This document shows, piece by piece, positions 1 to 5,623 of a stretch of 7,321 nucleotides of DNA. The stretch is from positions 1 through 7,321 of the forward strand of contig SFEK01000107.1 in NCBI GenBank assembly GCA_004557285.1, given 5' to 3'. The position numbers and the translations under genes were made by a program. Within the stretch, counting starts at the first letter, position 1. Each line of letters opens with the position of its first letter. Source of the DNA: Bacteroidales bacterium (GTDB taxonomy: Bacteria > Bacteroidota > Bacteroidia > Bacteroidales > Bacteroidaceae). A model generated the notes under the pieces. The model searched no databases, was not told the origin of the DNA, and worked only from the letters and a program-made list of their open reading frames with translations.

Positions 1-195
1 CGTCAGCCCAATGACATGCTTGAGCGAACAGAGGCGCGTGGCGTTTATCGCCTGAGCAGAAGATACAAGGAAACAAGACAACTGATGTTCGATTTCAGTG
101 ACGATGATACAGAATCCATTGTAGAAGAAGAAAACAAGGGAGAGGTGAAAACGAGCGAAGATACATCGCTCTCACTCTTTCAAGAGGATTATTAA
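1..195 (+). CDS. C-terminal end of an unidentified protein (5' end outside window)
   Basis: Frame 1 is open from the first base to a TAA at 193-195, giving 64 residues with no start in view. The visible part begins RQPNDMLERTEARGVYRLSRR and is rich in Arg, Tyr and Thr. It then turns strongly acidic (FSDDDTES, VEEENKGE) and ends SLFQEDY. An acidic, low-complexity tail like this is usually a flexible C-terminus, so the defining domain must lie upstream. I do not recognise the family. In some Bacteroides a NUDIX-type transcription factor (XylR) lies next to xylB, but nothing visible here proves or excludes that. The gene is co-directional with xylB, 75 bp upstream, and no terminator hairpin separates them, so some read-through into xylB is possible. 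Confidence 0.7.
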   Translation, partial: RQPNDMLERTEARGVYRLSRRYKETRQLMFDFSDDDTESIVEEENKGEVKTSEDTSLSLFQEDY

Positions 196-209
196 TACAC
201 CTCGCATGA

Positions 210-242
210 TTTGTTTAACGCTTTACGGACTGCATAATACTA
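210..242 (+). promoter_or_regulatory. weak candidate promoter for xylB
   Basis: A TTTG at 210-213 fits the Bacteroidetes -33 element. After a 21-bp spacer, TAATACTA at 235-242 sits where the -7 box would be. The -7 match to TAnnTTTG is poor: only the leading TA and one later T agree. The 75-bp gap is AT-rich and is the only non-coding place for a xylBA promoter in the window. I could not recognise an operator for a xylose regulator in it. Confidence 0.22.
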
Positions 243-270
243 ATTAATCAGATACAATTCAAAGAGATAT

Positions 271-1776
271 ATGGAAGGACAGTTTTTATTGGGATTTGAT
301 GTCGGCAGCTCGTCTGTCAAGGCCTCATTGGTCAACGCAGATACTGGTGTATGTGTGGCATCAGCCTTTTATCCCGAAAAAGAGGCCCCTATCTTGGCCG
401 TCAAAGCCGGCTGGGCAGAGCAAGACCCGCAGATGTGGTGGGACAATGCCAAACTGAGTCTGAAAAAGGTGATGGACATGGCCCAGGTCAAGGGCAACGA
501 CATCAAGGCCATAGGCATTTCTTACCAGATGCATGGCCTGGTGTGTGTCGATAAGTCGCTGAATGTGCTACGCCCTTCAATCATCTGGTGCGACTCAAGG
601 GCTGTGCCCTACGGCGAAAAGGCTTTTGGGGAGATAGGTCATGAGCAATGCCTATCTCATCTGCTCAATTCGCCGGGCAATTTTACAGCGGCCAAACTGG
701 CTTGGGTAAAGCACAACGAACCACAGATCTTTGAGCAGATTTACAAAATCATGCTCCCGGGAGATTATCTTGCCATGAAGCTCAGTGGGGTGGTCAACAC
801 CACGGTAAGCGGTTTGAGCGAGGGCATGTTCTGGGACTTCAAGGAGAAAAAGCCCGCCGCTTTCCTGCTCGATTATTTCGGTTTCGACCACAGCCTTATC
901 CCCGATATTGTTCCCACTTTCAGCGTGCAGTCGGAGGTATCGGCTGAGGCAGCAGCCGAATTGGGGCTGAAGCCAGGAACCCCCATCAGTTACAGGGCAG
1001 GCGACCAACCCAACAACGCATTGAGTCTCAATGTGTTCAATCCAGGTGAAATCGCCTCTACGGCAGGCACTTCAGGGGTGGTCTATGGTGTGTCGGGCGA
1101 GGTGAACTACGACCCCAAGAGTCGTGTAAACACCTTTGCACACGTCAATTATTCGCAAGACACCGACCGTCTGGGCATTCTGCTCTGCATCAACGGCACA
1201 GGCATCCTTAATGCCTGGATGCGCCGCAACGTGGCTCCTGAAGGCATGTCGTACGACGAGATGAACCGCCTGATGGAGACAGTGCCTGTGGGTTGTGAGG
1301 GAGTTTCGGTGATTCCTTTCGGCAATGGGGCAGAGCGTGTGCTTGAAAACCAGCAGACCGATTGCTCTATCCATGGCATCAACTTCAACAAGCATGGCAA
1401 GGCTCACCTGCTGCGTGCCGCCCAAGAGGGCATTGTGTTCAGTTTCTGCTATGGCATGGAAATCATGCAGCAGATGGGCATGGAAATCAACAAGATACAT
1501 GCAGGAAGGGCCAACATGTTCCTCAGCGGCATTTTCCGCGATACCCTTGCCGGTGTGAGTGGTGCGACGATAGAACTTTACGATACCGACGGCAGCGTTG
1601 GTGCAGCCAAGGGTGCAGGCATGGGATGTGGATTCTATAAAGACCACCAGGAGGCGTTTTCCACTTTGAAACAACTGGCAGTGATTGAACCCGACAACAG
1701 CAACCGTGCGGCGTATCTACAGGCCTACACCCATTGGAAGAGTCGTTTGCTGCAGGTAACAGACCATTTGAAATAA
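271..1776 (+). CDS. xylB: xylulokinase (FGGY carbohydrate kinase)
   Basis: This enzyme phosphorylates D-xylulose with ATP to D-xylulose 5-phosphate in the cytoplasm, feeding the pentose phosphate pathway. The 501-residue length is normal for FGGY kinases. The first ATPase-fold domain starts with the phosphate loop GFDVGSSSVK (residues 8-17). Sugar-site motifs follow: WAEQDP at 48-53, QMHG at 86-89 and WCDSR at 106-110, which is the pattern of xylulokinases rather than glycerol kinases. The second domain starts near AGDQPNNA, where Asp245 is the expected catalytic base, followed by the phosphate motif STAGTSG (263-269). Near the C-terminus, DGSVGAAKGAG (440-450) is the usual adenosine-side motif. 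The ATG at 271 lies only seven codons before the phosphate loop, which supports this start. xylA begins 33 bp downstream without an intervening terminator, so the two are very likely co-transcribed. A different pentulose kinase activity is possible but unlikely next to xylA. Confidence 0.95.
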   Translation: MEGQFLLGFDVGSSSVKASLVNADTGVCVASAFYPEKEAPILAVKAGWAEQDPQMWWDNAKLSLKKVMDMAQVKGNDIKAIGISYQMHGLVCVDKSLNVLRPSIIWCDSRAVPYGEKAFGEIGHEQCLSHLLNSPGNFTAAKLAWVKHNEPQIFEQIYKIMLPGDYLAMKLSGVVNTTVSGLSEGMFWDFKEKKPAAFLLDYFGFDHSLIPDIVPTFSVQSEVSAEAAAELGLKPGTPISYRAGDQPNNALSLNVFNPGEIASTAGTSGVVYGVSGEVNYDPKSRVNTFAHVNYSQDTDRLGILLCINGTGILNAWMRRNVAPEGMSYDEMNRLMETVPVGCEGVSVIPFGNGAERVLENQQTDCSIHGINFNKHGKAHLLRAAQEGIVFSFCYGMEIMQQMGMEINKIHAGRANMFLSGIFRDTLAGVSGATIELYDTDGSVGAAKGAGMGCGFYKDHQEAFSTLKQLAVIEPDNSNRAAYLQAYTHWKSRLLQVTDHLK

Positions 1777-1809
1777 ACCACATTATTATTCTATTAAACA
1801 ATCAAGAAT

Positions 1810-3126
1810 ATGGCAAAAGAGTATTTTCCACAGATCGGAAAAATCAAGTTTGAAGGCAAGGACAGCAACAATCCGTTGGCCTTCCATTATTACGATGCTG
1901 AAAAGGTCGTAATGGGTAAGAAAATGAAAGATTGGCTGAAGTTTGCCATGGCATGGTGGCATACACTCGGTGCAGCCAGCGGCGACCAGTTTGGCGGTGG
2001 CACACGTGCCTATGCCTGGGATGAGAGCACTGACGCCGTGCAGCGAGCCAAGGACAAGATGGATGCCGGCTTTGAAATCATGGACAAGCTGGGTATAGAG
2101 TATTTCTGCTTCCACGATGTTGACCTGGTAGAGGAGGGGGCAACCATCGAGGAATATGAGGCACGCATGAAGGCCATCACCGACTATGCCCTGGAGAAGA
2201 TGAAGGCCAGCAACATCAAGCTGCTTTGGGGCACGGCCAATGTGTTCAGCAACAAGCGTTACATGAACGGTGCAGCCACCAACCCCGACTTTGATGTTGT
2301 GGCACGTGCCGCAGTGCAAATCAAGAATGCCATCGATGCTACCATCAAGTTGGGTGGCAGCAACTATGTTTTCTGGGGTGGACGCGAGGGATATATGAGT
2401 CTGCTCAACACCCAGATGCAGCGTGAGAAAGACCACTTGGCGCAGATGCTGAGGGCTGCCCGCGACTATGCCCGCTCCAAGGGATTTACAGGCACATTCC
2501 TCATCGAGCCCAAGCCCATGGAGCCTACCAAGCACCAGTATGACGTGGATACAGAAACTGTTATCGGATTCCTGAGAGCCAACGGTCTTGACAAAGATTT
2601 CAAGGTAAACATCGAGGTCAACCACGCCACCTTGGCAGGCCACACCTTTGAGCACGAACTGGCCGTGGCTGTTGACAATGGTATGCTGGGCAGTATCGAT
2701 GCCAACCGTGGTGACTACCAGAATGGTTGGGACACCGACCAGTTCCCCATCGACAACTGGGAGCTGACACAAGCCATGATACAGGTTATCCGCAATGGTG
2801 GCTTGGGCAACGGTGGATCAAACTTCGATGCCAAACTGCGCCGCAACTCTACTGATGCCGAGGACATTTTCATCGCCCACATCAGCGGTATGGATGCAAT
2901 GGCACGTGCCCTCGAAAATGCCGCTGCCCTGATAGAGCAGTCGCCCATCTGCGGTATGGTGAAAGAGCGTTATGCCTCTTTTGATGCCGGCAAGGGCAAG
3001 GAGTTTGAAGAAGGAAAACTCTCTCTCGAAGACATGGTGGCCTATGCCAAGGAGCAGGGCGAACCCAAGCAGGCCTCAGGCAAGCAGGAACTCTATGAAA
3101 CTATCCTGAGCTGGTATTGCAAGTAA
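1810..3126 (+). CDS. xylA: xylose isomerase, class II
   Basis: This enzyme interconverts D-xylose and D-xylulose using two divalent metal ions and acts just before XylB. The protein has 438 residues with the N-terminal extension typical of class II enzymes. The catalytic pair is His102 and Asp105 in FHDVDLVEEG (101-110), one of the family signatures. The second signature, IEPKPMEP, supplies Glu233 and Lys235. The metal ligands also include Glu269 and His272 (NIEVNH), Asp297 (SIDANRGD), Asp308 and Asp310 (GWDTDQFP), and Asp340 (NFDAK). All sit one position after the Thermotoga neapolitana numbering as I remember it. Nothing essential is missing, so the enzyme should be active. From memory, long stretches match the xylose isomerase of the anaerobic fungus Piromyces, which is believed to derive from Bacteroidetes by gene transfer. 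The start at 1810 gives MAKEYFPQIG, the same opening as that group. No xylose transporter gene is in the window. Confidence 0.98.
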   Translation: MAKEYFPQIGKIKFEGKDSNNPLAFHYYDAEKVVMGKKMKDWLKFAMAWWHTLGAASGDQFGGGTRAYAWDESTDAVQRAKDKMDAGFEIMDKLGIEYFCFHDVDLVEEGATIEEYEARMKAITDYALEKMKASNIKLLWGTANVFSNKRYMNGAATNPDFDVVARAAVQIKNAIDATIKLGGSNYVFWGGREGYMSLLNTQMQREKDHLAQMLRAARDYARSKGFTGTFLIEPKPMEPTKHQYDVDTETVIGFLRANGLDKDFKVNIEVNHATLAGHTFEHELAVAVDNGMLGSIDANRGDYQNGWDTDQFPIDNWELTQAMIQVIRNGGLGNGGSNFDAKLRRNSTDAEDIFIAHISGMDAMARALENAAALIEQSPICGMVKERYASFDAGKGKEFEEGKLSLEDMVAYAKEQGEPKQASGKQELYETILSWYCK

Positions 3127-3150
3127 CCGGATAAAGGAGTTTTGATACTC

Positions 3151-3190
3151 AAAGTAGTTAGAGTCGCATGGCTTTAACTACTTTTTTTTT
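3151..3190 (+). terminator. intrinsic terminator after xylA
   Basis: AAAGTAGTTA at 3151-3160 pairs perfectly with TAACTACTTT at 3175-3184. In RNA the stem extends five more pairs, two of them G-U, to a four-base GCAT loop at 3166-3169. Nine T residues run from 3182 to 3190. The hairpin starts 24 bp after the xylA stop and should separate the xylBA transcript from manC. Confidence 0.9.
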
Positions 3191-3222
3191 CATCATGTTG
3201 GTTTTTTTTCTCATTTCTTTTC

Positions 3223-3249
3223 TTGTTTTCGCTTTTTTTATTACTTTTG
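3223..3249 (+). promoter_or_regulatory. promoter for manC-fcl (exact -7 box)
   Basis: TACTTTTG at 3242-3249 matches the Bacteroidetes -7 consensus TAnnTTTG exactly and lies 28 bp before the manC ATG. That predicts a start of transcription near 3255 and a leader of about 20-25 nt. The -33 element is poor: the only TTG (3223-3225) is about 16 bp upstream, shorter than the usual 19-21. The whole stretch from 3182 to 3242 is unusually T-rich on the plus strand. Confidence 0.6.
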
Positions 3250-3277
3250 CCGCCGTGTAATCAATTTTCAAAATTAT

Positions 3278-4345
3278 ATGGCTTATTCAAATAATCATCT
3301 GGTCATCATGGCAGGTGGAGTGGGCAGCCGTTTCTGGCCCATGAGCACAACAACCAAGCCCAAGCAGTTTATTGATGTGCTGGGTGTAGGACGCTCGCTG
3401 CTGCAGCTGACCTTCGACCGCTTCAAGGGTATTTGTGATCCTGAGAACGTATGGGTGGTGACCAACAAGGGTTACTACGAAATCGTCAAACAACAACTTC
3501 CGGAAATCCCCGAACACAATATCTTGTGCGAGCCGTGCAGGCGCAATACTGCACCTTGCATTGCCTATGTCAGCTGGCGCATCAAGGCCAAAGACCGCAA
3601 TGCCAACATCGTGGTCACTCCCAGCGACCACATTGTCACCGATGGCGAAGAGTTCCGTCGTGTCATCAGGCAGTGCCTTCAGTTTACAGGAGAGACCGAT
3701 GCCATTGTCACCCTTGGCATGAAGCCCTCTCGCCCGGAAACTGGCTATGGTTATATTCAGGCCGACCTCTCCTCCAGTTCACCACGAAACAAGGAAATTT
3801 TCAGGGTTGATTCGTTCAAGGAGAAGCCCGATCTTGAGACTGCACAGAAATACATCCGCAACAAGAGCTATTTCTGGAATGCAGGCATCTTTATCTGGAG
3901 CGTTAGCACCATCGTCAACGCCTTCCGTGTCTATCAGCCTGCCTTGAATGATGTGTTCGAGGGCATGGCCGACATCTATGGCACATCACAGGAACAGGAA
4001 GTCATCGACAAGAGATTCCCCGAGTGTGAGAGCATTTCAGTGGATTATGCCATCATGGAAAAGGCCGAGGAGATATTTGTGTGTCCGGCAGACTTCGGAT
4101 GGAGCGACTTGGGCACATGGGGCTCTCTGCTCGTACAGACCAAGAAAGATATTTATGGCAATGGTGTGATTGGCGACAATGTGGCACTGTTCGACACGCA
4201 CAACTGCATTGTGCACACTCTGGGCAAGAAGAAAGTTGTGGTGCAGGGTCTCGACGGCTATATTGTGGCCGAGGAGGACGACCGCTTGCTCATCTGCCGT
4301 CTGACCGACGAGCAGCGTATCAAACAATTCTCTGGCGAAGGGTAA
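3278..4345 (+). CDS. manC: mannose-1-phosphate guanylyltransferase (GDP-mannose pyrophosphorylase)
   Basis: The enzyme joins mannose 1-phosphate and GTP to give GDP-mannose and pyrophosphate, supplying mannose and, after further steps, fucose for surface glycans. The 355-residue protein has the nucleotidyltransferase domain only; it lacks the C-terminal phosphomannose isomerase domain of the long, bifunctional ManC/AlgA enzymes. The GTP-binding signature MAGGVGSRFWPMS with KPKQF covers residues 11-31. EPCRRNTAPCI (85-95) and TPSDH (114-118, metal-binding Asp117) follow. Then come GYGYIQ (156-161), the sugar-phosphate motif FKEKPD (180-185), FWNAGIF (199-205), SVDYAIMEK (254-262) and FGWSDLGTW (273-281). 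All of these are hallmarks of the family. The ATG at 3278 leaves ten residues before the first motif and fits the upstream -7 box. fcl follows after 45 bp with no terminator, suggesting one transcript. Confidence 0.95.
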   Translation: MAYSNNHLVIMAGGVGSRFWPMSTTTKPKQFIDVLGVGRSLLQLTFDRFKGICDPENVWVVTNKGYYEIVKQQLPEIPEHNILCEPCRRNTAPCIAYVSWRIKAKDRNANIVVTPSDHIVTDGEEFRRVIRQCLQFTGETDAIVTLGMKPSRPETGYGYIQADLSSSSPRNKEIFRVDSFKEKPDLETAQKYIRNKSYFWNAGIFIWSVSTIVNAFRVYQPALNDVFEGMADIYGTSQEQEVIDKRFPECESISVDYAIMEKAEEIFVCPADFGWSDLGTWGSLLVQTKKDIYGNGVIGDNVALFDTHNCIVHTLGKKKVVVQGLDGYIVAEEDDRLLICRLTDEQRIKQFSGEG

Positions 4346-4390
4346 GGTGTGGCCATTGACAGACAGGATACTAGAATGATAAATCTTTGA

Positions 4391-5497
4391 ATGATGTTAG
4401 ACAAAAACACAAAAATTTATGTGGCAGGACATCGTGGACTGGTGGGGTCTGCCATCTGGAACAATCTTCAACAGAGGGGTTACAACTGCCTTGTGGGCAG
4501 AACCCACAAGGAACTTGACCTGCTCGACCCCGTGGCCGTGAGAGCGTTCTTCGACAATGAACGCCCTGAGGCTGTGGTGCTTGCTGCCGCCCATGTGGGA
4601 GGCATCATGGCCAACCTCAACTATCGTGCCGACTTCATCTACCAGAACCTGCAGATACAGCAGAATGTGATTGGCGAGAGCTTCCGCCACGGCGTAAAGA
4701 AACTGCTTTTCCTCGGCAGCACCTGCATCTATCCCCGCATGGCGCCACAGCCTATGGCCGAGGATGCCCTGCTCACCTCAGAACTGGAATATACCAACGA
4801 GCCATACGCCATAGCCAAGATTGCCGGATTGAAGATGTGCGAGAGTTTCAGCCTGCAGTATGGCTGCAACTACATTGCCGTGATGCCCACCAACCTTTAT
4901 GGCCCCAACGACAATTTCCATCTGGAAAACAGCCATGTGCTGCCCGCCATGATACGCAAGGTGCATCTGGCCAAATGTCTCAACGAGGGCGATTGGGATG
5001 CTGTGCGCAAGGACCTCAACCTGCGCCCGGTGGAGGGCGTCAACGGAGAGGCTTCGCATGAACAGATGCTTGAGAAGCTCGCCAAGTTTGGCATTACCCC
5101 TGAGTCGGTAACCCTTTGGGGAACGGGAAGTCCGATGCGCGAATTCCTGTGGAGCGAGGATATGGCAGATGCTAGTGTGCATGTGTTGCTCAATGTGGAT
5201 TTCAAGGACACCTATCCTGAAGGTGCGAGCGAAATACGCAACTGCCATATCAACGTGGGCACAGGTAAGGAAGTGAGCATACGGCAGGTGGCCGAATTGG
5301 TGATCAAGGCCGTGGGCTTCAAGGGCCGTCTGTTGTGGGACGCTTCAAAACCCGACGGTACGCCACGAAAACTGACTGATGTGAGCAAACTTCATGCCCT
5401 GGGATGGCAGCATCGTGTGGAGATTGAAGACGGTGTGGCAATGCTCTACCAGTGGTATCAGCAGGGCATTTGCATCAATCATCAGGAAACAAAGTGA
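4391..5497 (+). CDS. fcl: GDP-L-fucose synthase (GDP-4-keto-6-deoxymannose epimerase/reductase)
   Basis: This NADPH-dependent enzyme epimerises and reduces GDP-4-keto-6-deoxy-D-mannose to GDP-L-fucose, the donor for fucosylated capsules and glycoproteins. It is an extended short-chain dehydrogenase. The Rossmann motif GHRGLVG is at 13-19. The catalytic residues are Ser110 and Cys112 (GSTCIYP), Tyr139 and Lys143 (YAIAK), and His182 (NSH). Each is offset by three from the E. coli residues 107, 109, 136, 140 and 179 as I recall them. The later MREFLWSEDMADAS (249-262) is also characteristic. At 368 residues it is longer than the roughly 320 of E. coli, mostly through extra sequence at about 191-235, which other Bacteroidales homologues also carry as far as I recall. 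Two adjacent ATGs (4391, 4394) could both serve as start. The usual partner gmd is not adjacent. Confidence 0.95.
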   Translation: MMLDKNTKIYVAGHRGLVGSAIWNNLQQRGYNCLVGRTHKELDLLDPVAVRAFFDNERPEAVVLAAAHVGGIMANLNYRADFIYQNLQIQQNVIGESFRHGVKKLLFLGSTCIYPRMAPQPMAEDALLTSELEYTNEPYAIAKIAGLKMCESFSLQYGCNYIAVMPTNLYGPNDNFHLENSHVLPAMIRKVHLAKCLNEGDWDAVRKDLNLRPVEGVNGEASHEQMLEKLAKFGITPESVTLWGTGSPMREFLWSEDMADASVHVLLNVDFKDTYPEGASEIRNCHINVGTGKEVSIRQVAELVIKAVGFKGRLLWDASKPDGTPRKLTDVSKLHALGWQHRVEIEDGVAMLYQWYQQGICINHQETK

Positions 5498-5504
5498 CAT
5501 TGAA

Positions 5505-5531
5505 CGTGAAATGCCGTGAATTACCCGTGAA
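5505..5531 (+). repeat. three direct copies of CGTGAA
   Basis: CGTGAA occurs at 5505-5510, 5515-5520 and 5526-5531, with start-to-start distances of 10 and 11 bp, about one helical turn. It begins eight bases after the fcl stop and before the shared terminator. The bases between the copies are not conserved. It could be chance or a small protein-binding array; no function can be assigned. Confidence 0.4.
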
Positions 5532-5571
5532 AACCATTCTTCGGATAATTTTCGACCATTTGCGTTGAAAT

Positions 5572-5612
5572 AAAAAGAAAATCCCATGTTTTGGCATGGG
5601 ATTTTCCTTTTT
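5572..5612. terminator. bidirectional intrinsic terminator between fcl and the DUF4301 gene
   Basis: GAAAATCCCATG at 5577-5588 pairs perfectly over 12 bp with CATGGGATTTTC at 5595-5606, around a six-base TTTTGG loop. TTTTT follows on the plus strand (5608-5612). A run of five A at 5572-5576 gives the same on the minus strand. It sits 74 bp after the fcl stop and 11 bp beyond the stop of the convergent gene, so it can end both transcripts. Confidence 0.9.
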
Positions 5613-5623
5613 AGGGGAGGGGA

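Noticed and set aside
1072..1674. A 200-codon minus-strand open frame opposite xylB
   Set aside because: It is antisense to the conserved second domain of xylulokinase, its His/Cys-rich composition is typical of a shadow frame, and no promoter is visible.
1786..2772. A 328-codon open frame on the minus strand opposite xylA
   Set aside because: It lies entirely antisense to a fully conserved xylA. Its translation is rich in Val, His and Cys, with no recognisable motif. Codon bias of the sense gene explains the lack of stops.
4376..4390. Possible internal promoter just before fcl (sequence around ATAAATCTTTG)
   Set aside because: It does not fit TAnnTTTG in register, and it touches the start codon, leaving no room for a leader. 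Co-transcription with manC is simpler.
4778..5248. A 156-codon minus-strand open frame opposite fcl
   Set aside because: It covers the catalytic part of fcl in antisense and shows no family features.
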